Part shown: positions 38,301 through 49,754 of the stretch, piece by piece
Numbering within the stretch: the stretch's first letter is position 1
Layout: every line of letters starts with the position of its first letter
From: Nematostella vectensis
Lineage: Eukaryota; Cnidaria; Anthozoa; Actiniaria; Edwardsiidae
Assembly: GCF_932526225.1 (NCBI RefSeq)
Contig: NC_064038.1
Coordinates: forward strand, 13,265,070 to 13,329,069
Reading direction: 5' to 3'
Length of the DNA: 64,000 bases
The notes under the pieces: model-generated
What the model was told of the DNA's origin: nothing
Seen by the model: only the letters and a program-made list of their open reading frames with translations
The model's database searches: none
Position numbers and translations under genes: made by a program

Positions 38301-40245
38301 ACACTTGTGATCATTCTCATTCCTCACATTGATGATCGCCTTCTTTACCGCTAACTCCTTTGGTAGTTCAACATACGAGCTCCCGGAGAGAGGATCAAAG
38401 GGATCAATGTTAATATCAAAGTACTCCACCCGATCAAACTGCCACCCAGAGCCTTGCTTCTGGAACTTTTCGACTAATCCGATCAAAGGATTCGTCATTA
38501 CATTAAACAAATCAGAGAAATCAGTCGACTCCGTCACGATCTCAGGCTTTTCTGTATGATGATATCCCAGCTCCTCCTCAATCTGACCTGTAGCCAGATC
38601 TTCTTTTATATACCTGCAGGTAAAGACAAACTTGACCTTGATGGGCTTCTTTCGGTCATTGACGAGTTTGATAACCTTTGGTCTGATCTTGGTGATAAAC
38701 TCCTTGGGACCGTAACCCTCCTGTCCGGCTATCCCATAAGTCTTAAGATATCCCTTCAACGCCGTCTTTTGCTCCTTGGGTGTGAAGCGATCTTCCGCTT
38801 CCCCGTGTAAACGCTTAATCCTCTCCTTCAGACGTTTGACCCGTTTATCTACAGCCTCTTTGGCGGTCTTTTTGATGGGCTCAGGGACATAAGATAGTAT
38901 CCAATCCGCAAACTCATCTAACTCGCTCTTGATCGAGTTGACTTCCCTGTTTGCAAAATGCTTAAGTGATTGGACGTGGGAACTCCGTGTGGGTTTGGAG
39001 GGTTTGAGAATGGGGACATCAATCTCAGGTATCGGACCGTCGAGAATACTCTCCGACGCGTTGGATGGGATAATATCAGGCGGACGTGGTAGCCCTTTGA
39101 TAAGTTTGGGTAGAGGGACCCGTCGGGGTGGTGGTGGTGGTGACGTGCTGGTCAGCGCCCCGACGAGCTCGTCTCTCCGCATCCAGTAATATCTTGGGAT
39201 ACCTCGCTCCTTGGCGAGGGCTTTCAGATCTTTCACCTTCAGGTTTTCCATTTCTATCAAACCAGTTATGTCTTTAAACCAAGATTCCAGAATCCCATTG
39301 GGGGTCTGGTGGGACAACTCCGACACGTCTTCACCAGTCTGTGTTGGTAGAACATTGAGACGCTTCTCAGTGGTGTAAAGAGGACTCACCCCCATCCTTC
39401 ACAACCTCCTCCGCAGGAGTTCCATCAACCCACCACAGGAGTCATTCTCATCTCCATGGTAGTCTAGGACCTGAGACGTGGCGTGGTATGAAAAAAATTC
39501 ACCCTCACTTTTCATACTCCTAGCTGGGGCCTCCCACAGGGACACCGTCAAAAACTCAATCTCTTATTTCTCACCCCCACAGTCACGTGAGGGGGGGTGT
39601 TCCCCCAGAGAGTCTCTCACAAGAATCATTTTCATCTCCATGGTAACCTAGGGCTGGTATGAGGACCTCTGGGAGGGACATCTCTCTCTGGTCAAATTAG
39701 CTCGGAAGTGTAAACCCCGGCCCACACCCCTCCACCTAACCGACCGAACTCATCACGCCATTTTCGACGATCAAATGGGCGTGGCCGTCACGTGACAAAG
39801 TGATTGACAGGTGGGCGTGGCCGTCACGTGACAAAGTGATTGACAGGTTCTTGTCAAAATGATTGACAGGTGGGCGTGGCCGTCACGTGACAAAGTGATT
39901 GACAGGTTTTTACAAAGTGATTGACAGGTGGGCGTGGCCGTCACGTGACAAAGTGATTGACAAGTGGGCGTGGCCATCACGTGACAAAGTGATTGACAGG
40001 TTTTTTGACAAAGTGATTGACAGGTGGGCGTGTCCGTCACGTGACAAAGTGATTGACAGGTGGGCGTGGCCATCACGTGACAAAGTGATTGACAGGTGGG
40101 TGTGGTCGTGTTCGTGTGTGCAAGGAGTCTTGGGCAAACTCGCACATGTGCAGGTCGCGAGGCTTGGCGGAGACTTTTGCGCCATTTTGGAATGAAATTT
40201 GGGATGATGAAAAACTTGTGCCAGCTGCGCCAAAATCCTACTACT
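35290..40245 (-). repeat. Right inverted-repeat arm, copy 2
   Basis: 4,956-bp arm, reverse complement of 28006-32961. It ends CCTACTACT at 40245, followed by GGGGGACATG. Confidence 0.94.
35373..39395 (-). CDS. Protein-primed family B DNA polymerase, copy 2 right arm
   Basis: Fourth identical 1340-residue polymerase frame of the window, intact. Confidence 0.95.
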   Translation of the reverse strand: MGVSPLYTTEKRLNVLPTQTGEDVSELSHQTPNGILESWFKDITGLIEMENLKVKDLKALAKERGIPRYYWMRRDELVGALTSTSPPPPPRRVPLPKLIKGLPRPPDIIPSNASESILDGPIPEIDVPILKPSKPTRSSHVQSLKHFANREVNSIKSELDEFADWILSYVPEPIKKTAKEAVDKRVKRLKERIKRLHGEAEDRFTPKEQKTALKGYLKTYGIAGQEGYGPKEFITKIRPKVIKLVNDRKKPIKVKFVFTCRYIKEDLATGQIEEELGYHHTEKPEIVTESTDFSDLFNVMTNPLIGLVEKFQKQGSGWQFDRVEYFDINIDPFDPLSGSSYVELPKELAVKKAIINVRNENDHKCFKWAVTSAVYPKRDNPQRLSRKMMENSERFDWSGIEFPVSLRQIDKFERQNPHTVNVFTYEEKKICPLRISGKDPFNAINLLLISNGETSHYCWIKDVMSLVSSQIDKYHHTRFLCFRCLNSFRCKKALEKHYEYCSKNESVRIEMPMDKDGKPLYTRFVNFNRKMRVPFVVYADFESFTENIDTCSPDESRSFTKQYQKHKPSGFCYLIKCSIDDGVFSPKLVQRTVQGSAEDVAQLFVESLESDIKEIYNKFKFPKEVEMTREDEMNYDNATHCHICGGELGEDKVLDHCHLTGKYRGAAHNACNLRFRAPKFFPVLFHNLSGYDSHLFVKNLGTSEGKINCIPNNEEKYISFTKQVVVDRFTNKEGKQVDVKRDIRFIDSFKFMSASLDSLVKNLPRESFKNLMIHYKGEQLQLLLRKGVFPYDWFCNFDQLDAIQLPPKEAFYSTLNDTDISEEDYQHAQKVWETFKMSTMRDYHDLYLESDVLLLADVFENFRDVCLENYGLDPAWYYTAPGLAWDAALKITRVELELLTDCDMLLMFEEGIRGGVSMISTRHSKANNPYMREYDPNLPTKYITYLDANNLYGWAMSKPLPTHGFRWMTDQELKEWGRHPCVVEVDMAYPRHLHDSHDDYPLAPESIKINKVGKLIPNLNDKTKYVVHHETLKLYESLGLKVTKVHRGITFEESGWLKTYIDLNTSLRAKATNDFEKDFFKLMNNSVFGKTMENIRNRVDIRLITNEKQARKLISKPNYKHRTIFCENLAAIHMRKTRLVFNKPVYLGMCILDLSKNLMYDFHYGYVKPKYGDKAKLLFTDTDSLMYEIETEDFYKDISGDVRSMFDTSNYPRNHPSGIESGLNKKIIGMFKDETGGLQITEFVGLRAKLYSYRMDGGGEAKKCKGVKRAVVKKSIGFDDYKDCLFGKEPQMRMMNVIRSHGHNVYTETVNKRALSHEDDKRIICDDGIHTHAHGYLGSV

Positions 40246-41290
40246 GGGGGACATGTGTGGAATGGATAAGGGATAGATTAGGGGTGGGTGGAGGACAGCT
40301 GAGGGATGGGTGAGGGATAGGAGATGAACGGGCAAGGGATGAGTAAGGGAAGAATATTGGAAGGGTGGGGTTGAGAGATAGGTGGGGGATGGGTAAACGA
40401 GGATTGGGAAGAGACAGGTGAGGGTAAAGATGAATGATAAGTGAATGAAAGATAGGCGAGTGTTGGGTTAGGGATTAGTGAGGAATGGGGTGAGTAGGTG
40501 AGTTATAGGTGAAGAATTGGTAAGAGGTGTGTGAGAGGTGGGTGAGAGACAGGTGATAGGGAATAAGTAAGAGATGTGCGAGAAGACTCAGTGAGGGATG
40601 AGTGTCGGACAGGTGTGGGATGGGTGAGTGGAAGATAGATGAATGATGGGTGAGGGATGGATGAGTGAGGGGTGAGAGATGGATGCAATGGAAGATGGTG
40701 AGGGATGGCTGTGAGATGGTTGTGAGGTGGATGAGGAATGTGTGAGGGATGGATGAGGAATTAATGGGAGAGGGATGGGTGAGGGACATATGGGGATGGA
40801 TGAAGGATGGGTGAGGGATAGGTGAAAGAAAAATTGGGGGGGGGTTGACAGGTGAGATAGCAGGATGTGTGTGAGACTTGCGAGGGACAAAGGTGAGGAG
40901 TTGGTGAGGTATGAGTAAGGTATAGGCAAGGGTTTATGATGGAGGTGTGAGAGACAAGTAAGGACATGTGAGGACTTTGTCAGGGTTTGGTGAGTGATGG
41001 GAGAGGAATTGGATAGAGATGGATGTGGCATAGGTTAGGGATAGGTTTGGGACTATTTTACTCAAATTGAGGGGTGGGTGATGGGTGGTCAAGGGACAGG
41101 CGAGGGACAGTAAAGTGAGGGATGGCAAGAGACGGTTAGGGGATGAGTGAGAGATGGATGAGAGACTGGTGAGGGATGGGAGAGGGATAGGTGAAGGATG
41201 GTTGGGGATGAGTTGGGAATGTGTAAAAGAGGTGATGGGTGACTAATAGTTGAGGGATTGGCTAGCAAGGGGTGAGGAAGGGGCAAAGGA
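40246..41290. repeat. Degenerate 11-bp minisatellite right of copy 2
   Basis: GGGATGGGTGA-type repeats. The first 409 bases repeat 26469-26877, then the array continues about 640 bp further. Minus-strand Ser/His/Pro frames are repeat artefacts. Confidence 0.9.
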
Positions 41291-41728
41291 TTAGTTACAG
41301 GGTCTTCGGAGCATATTGTAAAGTGGAGGGACTGACAATTGAAAAAAAAGTCATCATATTGAAAAACCAGAAAGTACAGGGGGCCACAAACAATGCCTAT
41401 TGTTTGAAATTAGAGAGAATACATAAAATAGAGCGGAATATAAATGGAAAAAATTGGTTTTAATTTTGAGATTATAATAATCTTTCTTTTAAGTGTAAAA
41501 ACTGGTTGGGCCACGGCAACCCAGCCCCCCCTCCCCCCCCCCCCACCCCCCATCCTCTCTGTGGTGCCTGGGTAAGGAATGGTCGGCGAACCGGAGAGGT
41601 ATGTGATAAGTGAGAGATAGATGAGATGAAGGGTGCAGGTGTCAGCGGCCACAGATGGGTTAAGAATGTGAGGGACAATTAATATTAATTGTTGATTGTT
41701 TAAATCAACAAGAAATGTTTTCACATAC
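41291..41728. other. Non-coding stretch with poly-C run
   Basis: No gene recognised. It holds a C-rich run at 41522-41550 and a segment (GGACTGACAATTGAAAA near 41327) with a relative near 45384 (GGCTGACAATTGAAAA), suggesting a dispersed repeat. It would be intron sequence if the gene at 41729-43021 continues downstream. Confidence 0.5.
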
Positions 41729-43021
41729 TTTCAGCAATTGTCTTCTTTTTCTTCTTTCCAAATTTCCAAATCTTTTTCTTTGTCTTCTCAGTCTTCTCAT
41801 CATCCTTCTTTGTCTTCTTCCATCTAATTTTCTTAGATTTCTTTTTGCCATTATCTGCCAACTTTTTCTAAAGAAATGGTATGAAGATTTTACTGTGATG
41901 AAAATGATTACTAATAGTTTGATTCCATGGACCTGTTTATAATAAATAGATAAAGAGCTTTGTAAACAATAACCAATCACAAAATATTGATTTTTTATTA
42001 TCAACAAATTTATAAATATATCTATTTATTAATAAAACAATTAAAAAAGAAAAAAATGTTAAACTTAATAAATAGATAAATCCTTAAATAAAAGTTAAAT
42101 GCCTAGAATGATTAACTTATCATTGAAAGATAAAAAAATAATTAAAATAAAGATAAATAAATGTATATTTACATAATTCACTAACTAGCGAACTTACTAA
42201 TAAATAAATAAGTGAATAAATAAGAAAATAAATAAATACACAATAAGTGAATAAATAAGAAAACAAATAAATAAACAAATAACTGAGTGACTTTCTAAAT
42301 AGATAAATCCATAAAATAAAAGAATTTTAAAAATTTAAAAATACATAGATTGACTTATCATTGAAAATATAATAACTACATAAAATTAAGATAAATAAAT
42401 AAATATCTATACAATTCATTAACTAGCTAACTTACTCATAAACAAACAAACAAACAAACAAACAAACAAACAAATAAATAAAATAAATCCCCAAAGAATA
42501 TCAAATGTGTAAATGATAAAATGAAAATATCTACTTACCAAGTAAGTTGGGTCCTCCTATGGAAAAAAATGTCGAATTAGAACATTGCGATTTTGTTCTT
42601 TGCTATCGCTTTTGGGGGGGTTCCAAAAAGTACCAAACGTTTTTTTTTTTTCTTTGAAAATTTACGTAAAAATATTCGTGAGCTAACTAAGGTAGTTTCT
42701 ATGAATTTTCAGCTAGACTTGGAATATTTAATCAAAACTAGAAGTGGAAAAAAACTACTATTGAGTTTTTGTTATCTACTGTCGCACTTTTAGAAGAATT
42801 TCAAGTAGTACCAAACGTTAATCTTTTTTCTTCTTCAAATTTTACCTAAAAATGTTCGTGAGCAAAACTGAAGTATGAAGTTTCAGCGAGATTTCGAATA
42901 TCTAATCGAAACTAGAAGTGGGACTCCCTACGGTTAATCAAGTTCCGCTAATCACGTGGCTCGAATTGTTGCGAATACTTACATCATCTGAAGCTTTTGG
43001 CTTCGAGTAACAGCAGCCCAT
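41729..43021 (-). CDS. Small membrane-anchored Lys-rich protein, three exons, 3' end not found
   Basis: Exons on the minus strand are 43021-42983 (13 codons), 42556-42539 (18-nt microexon) and 41867-41729 (46 codons plus 1 nt). Junctions are consensus: GATGAT|GTAAGT, TTTCCATAG|GAGG, TACTTG|GTAAGT, TTTCTTTAG|AAAA, and exit donor GAAA|GTATGT; all phases agree. The product starts MGCCYSKPKASDD. Gly2 is a candidate for N-myristoylation and Cys3-Cys4 for palmitoylation. A strongly basic segment follows, with alternating Lys clusters and a few acidic residues (KKKSKKIRWKKTKKDDEK). Lipid anchor plus polybasic patch implies attachment to the inner face of the plasma membrane, as in MARCKS-like proteins, but no homology is claimed. 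The following exon is not identified; it may lie beyond the minisatellite and element insertion. Confidence 0.55.
42005..42500. repeat. AT-rich simple repeats in an intron
   Basis: Runs of AAATAAATA type and an AAAC microsatellite at about 42443-42472, within the intron between the microexon and the Lys-rich exon. Also visible is an imperfect direct repeat of about 260 bp: AAATAAATAAATGTATATTTACATAATTCACTAAC-like sequence near 42150 and its relative near 42395. Confidence 0.75.
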
Positions 43022-43806
43022 TGCTGGGAATGAAGCTCGCTAGTTTTTTTCAACAAAAGCTTTTCTTCAAACGTTTTTGCCCCCAAAAAGTACAGTGTTC
43101 GAGTACAAGGTTCTAGAACTACTGGAATTGGGGGAATTCTAATTGCCCGACCAGTTTTCATGACGTAACTAATTTTGCGTTGATTTGCCTAATTTTAAAC
43201 AGGTTTAACTGGATTTTAGGCTAATTGAACATGTAAAAGGTTTGAACGTATTTGAAAGTGAAGTTATTTGATGTGATCCATTCAAAAGCAATGGCCCCTT
43301 TCATATTGAAATAAATAAAAGACGATTTTTAATCGCTTACCTCATCTGAATCCTAGTCGATGTTATCATCAGGAATTCCTTTCTTCTCTATCTTTATCTG
43401 TCATAAAACAGTTTTCAGGAAGATTAAGCTTATAGTTCGTCTCATTTCGATGCTCTTAGAGACGGAAAACAGAAATCAGTCAGACTTCGATTCTCGCGCC
43501 GTTTTCACAAGCCTCGACCTCATGTTGTTGTTTTTTCAGAACTGCGCACGCGCAAGACATTGCGCAGCCGCAGGGAAAACAAATAAGAAGTAGCTGGATT
43601 CTAGACTAATGTCTAGTACCTTGTCTGGTTTCTATTTTAGACGCTTGCAATGTTCTATGTAATACACAAGCAAATAGCTCTAAGGTGACTTCAAGAGGAA
43701 GAATATCATGTGAAGACAAGTAAAGAAGAAGTCACGTTTGGTAGTAACGCTAGCTACACCAATAACTAACTGCGCTACATCTAAAAAAAAATACGTATAG
43801 TTTGAT
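43022..43806. other. Upstream region of the MGCC gene
   Basis: No gene recognised. A sequence near 43342 (GATTCAGATGAG|GTAAGC on minus) resembles the end of the MGCC first exon (GCTTCAGATGAT|GTAAGT) and could be a non-coding upstream exon or a decayed duplicate. Confidence 0.3.
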
Positions 43807-44544
43807 GAAAACTGGACTGACCGGTATATAATTAGAATCAGCCGAAAAAAGGGGATTTTTTTAATTTAACAAAATAAAGATTTGCATCATTTTTTGACCA
43901 GTTTCTAATTGATTCATCATCGTGACCGGAAGATGTAACTTATTTCTAATAATAGAATACTTTCAAACCTTTCACTTGCACTTTAATGCACAACACATAG
44001 TATAATTCAACTGAGTAAAAAAATCAGGGGTAAAAATTTAGATTTGTTTTTAAAATAGAAACAAGGTAGGAACATTGATCGATCGATCGATCCGTCGGCC
44101 GGTCGGTTGGTTGATTGATTGATTGATGAAGTAGGAACTGATTATGATTAAGTAGGATCTGAAAACGCGTTTTCGTATCAATATAAATCTTACTATTAGG
44201 AACCGGACAATCAAAGAAGAACTGCACTAGAATTGACAGGGAACCAAGCAGAATCAGACGAAAGAAGGGGAATCATTTTTTTAAACGAAATTCATAGAGA
44301 TTTGCTTCATTTTTAGACCAGTTTTTTAATCGGTTCCTACTCGTGACCGAAATTAGAAACTGGTTCCTAGTCCGGACTTGTACTCTCCTTCCTAGTTATA
44401 ATTAAGAACCAGTTACGGTTCACGAGGAACCGATTAGAACTGGTTTAAAAATGATGAAAATCTCTAGGAATTTCGTTAAAAAAGAATGAACCATTTTTCT
44501 CGGATGATTCTAATTATATCTCGGCCACTTCTTCTCCAGTTTTT
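43807..44544. mobile_element. Inverted-repeat element, about 740 bp
   Basis: The left end AAAACTGGACTGACC, followed by TATAATTAGAATCAGCCGA, has its inverted relative at the right end (AAAACTGGAGAAGAAGTGGC, then TATAATTAGAATCATCCGA on the other strand). An internal third copy in direct orientation lies at about 44245-44360. An ATCG/TTGA microsatellite sits inside at 44075-44128. It has no coding capacity and looks like a nested non-autonomous DNA element. Confidence 0.55.
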
Positions 44545-46801
44545 ATGTAATTTTATAGATGTCGCTCAGTTAGGTTTTGGTGCAACTAGCGTGACTTCCA
44601 AGCGCGTGATCTAAGTGTGACTTCCACTTGGGTGGTCACCGTCGACAACATTCGCATATAATTTTAGAAGTCACTTGCAGTCAATCTAGGAACTCATAGC
44701 ATGAATCTTTTAAAATAGCACTAAATAATTTTGAGAGAAGGTATCTAAATTGAAAGTATATATATTCGAACGAGTCTTTGCTTTTATTTGGATCGCCTTT
44801 TGAATGTTTTGCACTAGTAATGAATCAAAGAGAAATTTAGCATAAACCCGCTAAATAGCGCAAAAATCGATGTTAAAAGTAATGTTGGTGTATTTCCAGC
44901 CGTACTCTCCAATTCTATACAGAAAATAGATAATTTCGATTTTTTTTGTTATTGCAAAAATTACTACCCCTCCACCCCCCCTTACCATTAGGAACTGAGT
45001 AGGAACTGACAAGGAACCGAATCACCGCGGTGTCCCATTTATTCAAAAACGATATCTGCGCGGCTTGCAACACAAAGCAGCTGCAAAAGAAGATTGGTTG
45101 AGCTGTCGATCTGTTTACTCTATTTTTTTGTGATGTAAAGGCATAAGTAAACCTTTGATAATACTGCAAAATGAACGCCATTCGCCGACAGTGCCATGTC
45201 TGGCAAATGTGTTTACATGAGCTAAACACGGCTTATTTTTTTATCTTTGAATAAATGGAATTTACTTGTTTTCTGGATCATATCGACAAGTCACTTTTAT
45301 TAAAGGACAACGTATGTAAAAATAGGGTTGGTATACAGGGGCCACGCGAAGAATATTGAAAAGGGGGGGGGAGGGGGGAGGGGGCTGACAATTGAAAACA
45401 TTTAATACTTAAAAACAAAAAAAGGAATAAATCATAGTATTTGACTTGTTTCGGTCGCAAAAAGTCCCCTCGTCGAATCTCAGTTGCATCAGTTGTGAAA
45501 CAAACTCTATTTTCGCGCCCTTTTCAGTTTCTCGCTTAATTTATATTTCGCGAAAAAAAAAACTTTGCAAAAAATTAGCTAAAGTGTGTAAGAGCAGCGA
45601 CGGTACCAAAAATGAACTAAAAAATCTACACTCTTCGTAAGCACTTGAGTATGGAATTCAATTGTAAAATAACTGTTAGAAAGATTATTGTTTAACTAAT
45701 AACTTTTTTTCATGTGGAAACCTTTATAAAGAGCCTTCAATACGTTGCCGTGCTACACGATATTAATTATTTGTCATCAAGGCGCTCTACACCAAGATGA
45801 TAAAACCAAGAAAATGCGAAATAAAAACTCTCACTCAATTCTATCTGTGATTGGTTACTCAATGAAAATCGATACAACTATGTTTGCTTTATTCATATTT
45901 GCTCCTTTTAATTTCCCATTCAATGTGTAAACAACGTAAGTGAAGAAAGATTACGGTATGCCTTTCCACTTACATCTTATCGATAACGGTACAAATTAGA
46001 ACTAAAAGGGTCGAAAATTAGTCCGGTAAAATAAAAAAACCCATCAGCTACAGACAGAAGTACAAACAAACTGTTCATCTTAGCAGAAAAAAAGCGGTTT
46101 TTAAAGACAATGGGAATTCCTCGCCATTTCCACACCTTATACAAAGGCAGTTCTTGAATAATCACTTGGGGCACGCGGGCGGTCGCTAAAAAGAGGTGTA
46201 TATTCAACAACACGAAAAGAGCATAAATATGTCATCATGATAGCAGCCATACCTCCTTATTTAAAAATAAGCACACAGGTTTAATAAGTGAAAAAAAAAA
46301 TGATAAGAAAAAATGCCTGGCTCTTGCTGGGAAGACTACAACAGCCGTTACGTGTATCTTTTCGAATCTTTTTCGATTTCCTATTGTTCTTATAGAATAG
46401 ACTAATTAAAAAAGGAGTAACTTCAGAATACCGGTTCACCAATAGTCCACAATGAGTCTTTCAAACAACACAGCTTTCTAAAGATCGAGCCAGTAAATAC
46501 AGGGGATATACAAATAAGTGGATAGGTATTCTGAAGTTTAGCCAAAAGAGGAAAAGCTAAGATAAGGGCACAGTATGCTCGTGCGGTTACAAAAATAAAC
46601 GCAGAATAACACGCTTGTGGGCGCAAACCTTCATTCAAATTTTCCATCGTGGAGCAATATGATTTTCTTTTTCCAGTTCAATATTCAATTTGCAAGAGAT
46701 ACAGCGTCCGAGCCTTTTAGAAAGATAATTGAAAACTGATCCAGAAGGATTATAAGGCTTAATAATCCCAACATTTTCTCTATCCTCTTAGCAATACAGG
46801 G
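44545..46801. other. Intergenic DNA
   Basis: AT-rich with several short frames under 105 codons and no recognised family, splice structure or RNA gene. It includes a G-rich run at about 45363-45384. Confidence 0.5.
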
Positions 46802-46912
46802 CCGGGTTCCTAGAAAGCAGGTTAACGCTGACCCAGGGATGAATGCCATTTTTGCCAAAATAGTCGTATTTATCCCTGGGTTAGCGCTAACCTGCTATTA
46901 AGGAAACGTCCC
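46802..46912. mobile_element. Short palindromic MITE
   Basis: Arms AGCAGGTTAACGCTGACCCA (46816 onward) and the inverted GGGTTAGCGCTAACCTGCT (to 46896) pair over about 29 bp with few mismatches around a loop of about 23 nt. Outer bases (GGGTTCCTAGAAA and TTAAGGAAACGTCCC) are also roughly complementary. It has no coding capacity. Confidence 0.7.
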
Positions 46913-47093
46913 AGTACTCGGGGTGTTTTGGTGCAACCTCACCTCAGCCCCCTTTACCACCCACCCTACCCCCTCCCCTCCCACCCCTATTTGATGAACC
47001 CCCCCCCCCCCCCCCTCTCCCCCCGTATGATGCAAATTTCCCTTTCAGGAAACCTCTGGATCCGTGATTTTGCCCGGACTGTCATCAGTCCGT

Positions 47094-48110
47094 TTATGTA
47101 TTGATTACTGAGCCCTGTATTGTCCGATCAAAATACGTAACACTATTATTGCTCTCCGAGTACGGCGCATGCCATGGGAGGACAGACATCATCGCCCTGC
47201 GAATATCCCTCATACGCCAGCAGTAAAGTAGAGGATTCAGTACTGAGTTCACAAATACTATACTAACTGTCGTAATTTCCCATGCTTGAATGAAACCATT
47301 GTCCAGTCCAAAAAGCATCACCAATTGCACGCTAACGTAAGGGGTATAGCACAACACAAAAAGTCCGTATAGCAACAGCATTGCTAGAGATGACTTTCGG
47401 CGCTTGGCGATAGCGGCGCGATCCCTTGTCGCCTCCGCAACGCGGTTGCAACTTGTCTTTGTGACGCTTTCCTGGTGGCGGATTTGTGTTCTGTGATGAT
47501 GGACAACTTGGTAGATTTTAAAGCAACCGATAGTACTTGCGACAAAACAGAGGAACGATATAGCAGCTGCAAGAATCTTATAGGTGCTAATGTCAAAGTA
47601 CTGCAGCAACGAAAGAAGAGCGGAACCCGGCCAAGTGATAATCACGAATAAGGCCACTTTGTTGTTAGATGCGAAGGACTCATAAGTAAGTGCCCAATAT
47701 AGGGCAGCCACTCGCTCTATACTGATCGCGGTTATCGTAACCAAGGAGACACACGCGAAGAACACACCAATTCCATACGCTATTCTCGTGGCGTCGCACC
47801 ATGGCGAGAAGTCTGTATACAAAGCGTACATATTTGCCGCTATATGAAACGGTAGGACGGCTATACCGACTCCCATATCACTTATCGCGAGCACGCAAAT
47901 AAGGAAATTCGCCGGAGAGTGTAGAGATCTAGTTTTCCAGATTCCTGCAACAACTAGGAAGTTCTCAACTGAAGTTGGGATAACTAGAAGAGCCTCTATT
48001 ATTGTTGCGGTCGTATATGCAGGCCCTAGCTCCCCTCTGTTTGGCCAAACCTGCGTGAATGGATAGCAAATACGCTCAGAAGTGTTGTAATTGCTTGAGT
48101 TTCGAACCAT
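47094..48110 (-). CDS. Rhodopsin-family (class A) GPCR, 338 residues, intronless
   Basis: A single exon from ATG 48110 to the stop at 47094. The N-terminus has NxS/T sites (NSS, NTS). Seven hydrophobic helices are visible: TM1 with the unusual VENFLVV in place of GN, TM2 LAISDMGVGIAVLP with Asp2.50, and TM3 after WCDAT (disulfide Cys) ending in IERVAALY (ERV in place of DRY). TM4 carries the conserved Trp (ITWPGSALLSLL), TM6 has CYTPY in place of CWxP, and TM7 has NSVLNPLLYCWR (NPxxY), followed by helix 8 (MRDIRRAMMSVL). Intracellular loop 3 is basic. It acts at the plasma membrane through G proteins; the ligand cannot be told. Large families of intronless orphan receptors of this kind are usual in cnidarians. 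Confidence 0.93.
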   Translation of the reverse strand: MVRNSSNYNTSERICYPFTQVWPNRGELGPAYTTATIIEALLVIPTSVENFLVVAGIWKTRSLHSPANFLICVLAISDMGVGIAVLPFHIAANMYALYTDFSPWCDATRIAYGIGVFFACVSLVTITAISIERVAALYWALTYESFASNNKVALFVIITWPGSALLSLLQYFDISTYKILAAAISFLCFVASTIGCFKIYQVVHHHRTQIRHQESVTKTSCNRVAEATRDRAAIAKRRKSSLAMLLLYGLFVLCYTPYVSVQLVMLFGLDNGFIQAWEITTVSIVFVNSVLNPLLYCWRMRDIRRAMMSVLPWHAPYSESNNSVTYFDRTIQGSVINT

Positions 48111-48149
48111 TTTGTATCTTTAGGAGGCGCTCTTGGGCATAAAAAACCT

Positions 48150-48340
48150 TCCCTGCTGTTCTTATAGCTCTCTTTAACCATAAGGTTGACTGCTGTTCTT
48201 TCGGCTTTCTTACAATAAGGTTGACTGCTGTTCTTTCGGCTCTCTTACAATAAGGTTGACTGCTGTTCTTTCGGCTCTCTTACAATAAGGTTGACTGCTG
48301 TTCTTACGGCTCTCTTTTGCCATAAGGTTGACTGGGAAAT
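48150..48340. repeat. 35-bp minisatellite upstream of the GPCR
   Basis: About five units of GGTTGACTGCTGTTCTTTCG then GCTCTCTTACAATAA, starting about 40 bp upstream of the receptor ATG. It probably lies in the promoter or 5' UTR, so copy number could affect expression. Confidence 0.88.
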
Positions 48341-49754
48341 GGTTATGAGTGTACGATGCAAATTGACGTCCTTTCCTGTAAATAGCTACTATTAGTGGGG
48401 ATATGTGAATGACAAACGATCCATGATTTTCCCGACAACAATCGCGCGCTGCAAATGTTTGCTAAGCTATCTATAGATTTGAATAAAAATGCATTAATAA
48501 ACAATCCTGGCTTGTAAAACTAGTAATTCGGTAACAAAAAGTTGATATAATCAACAAGAATAGCCTAAGTAATAATTCTGCCCACATTTTCAACCATTTG
48601 AATTTTTTTTTTTCATTTTCATTTAAGGCGTTCAATTTTTTTGTGTGAGTACCCTGACAGTTTCGGGTCAAGTTTGACAGGGCAAACTAAACGCAACAGT
48701 ATGCGTTTAGTAGAGTTTGCGTGCGAATGTCAGAGAAAATCAAACAAAATAGTCACTACTTTTGTGTCATGTAAGAAATTCATGCAAATTCAACGAGAAA
48801 GCTCTTTTAAAGCAGTAAGTTCTCTTTTTAAAATAAAAGATCTGATGTAACTTAATAAGGAAGGTTTCATATCTGCCAAATTGATCCAAAAAACCCGACT
48901 AGGATTAAAATTATTTCTATAAAACGTTCTACTGCTAAAGGAAAATAACAAAGACCGAGTAATTTATAGCTCAAATCCAAACCGGAAAGCAATCCGTCAA
49001 AATCATGTAGAAATTAGGAACAAATATTTCAAGTACTATAGAAGTTTGCCGCCTTAAAATTTAGATGTCTTTCCCAACAGAATATTTAATTTGGCGGGCG
49101 GCCCTAAAGTAAATATGGGGTATTGAAAACACTTGTTTCCTTTATTGTATCAGCTCAATGGACTTTCTGTAAATACTGAATTCTCACAGCACGACCTCAA
49201 AAGAAAATTAACACCCTTGTTTTCCGATAATTATTTAATTGTCGAAGAAACCGTGAAGAAAATGGACTTCGAACATCCTGTAATTTATTGGATTGTAGTA
49301 AACCAATCAATTGTGGAGATTGGTTGAAAAAAAAATTAAGCTGGAAAATGACTTTGAATAAAAAAAAACACGATTCCGTCTTTATTTGGATGTTTGGTAT
49401 GTAGGTTGCTTAGAGTTCCCGCTTATGGATTAAACATATTTTTCAACAAATAAAGAAAATTTATGCGTTTCTATGTAAAGACTGATAGTCAAAGATTGTT
49501 CTAATATCAAAAAAAGCAATCGAAAAGCGATAAACGTTTTATATTTGTATCTCATTTTTTCATCCTGTTTTTATTTCATCTTTTTTGCAATTTTGAATGG
49601 GAATTTGTATGAATTTTTTTCTCTTCTGAATATGAAACATGATGCCCTACCTTGCAGCTGAACCAATAACACACTTAGTAAGCAGCTAACACACACACCG
49701 TGAAGAGCAGGCAATATTTAATGAATTCTCCCAGGGAAATAAGAACCAAACATA
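48341..49754. other. Intergenic DNA
   Basis: AT-rich. Only short unconvincing frames were seen, with no RNA gene recognised. Confidence 0.5.

Larger units (their letters stand above)
28006..40245. mobile_element. PolB element with giant inverted repeats, copy 2
   Basis: Same length (12,240 bp) as copy 1, at a constant offset of 13,777. The arms are 28006-32961 and 35290-40245, with the centre at 32962-35289. All encoded proteins are identical to copy 1 and I saw no base difference where the two were compared. The left flank is AT-rich DNA and the right flank is the same minisatellite as copy 1. It is either a second real insertion or, more simply, the same right half assembled twice with a different locus joined on the left. 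Confidence 0.9.

Noticed and set aside
41705-42007. Arg-rich 100-codon minus-strand frame
   Set aside because: It overlaps the Lys-rich exon in another frame. The frame bounded by consensus splice sites is better supported.
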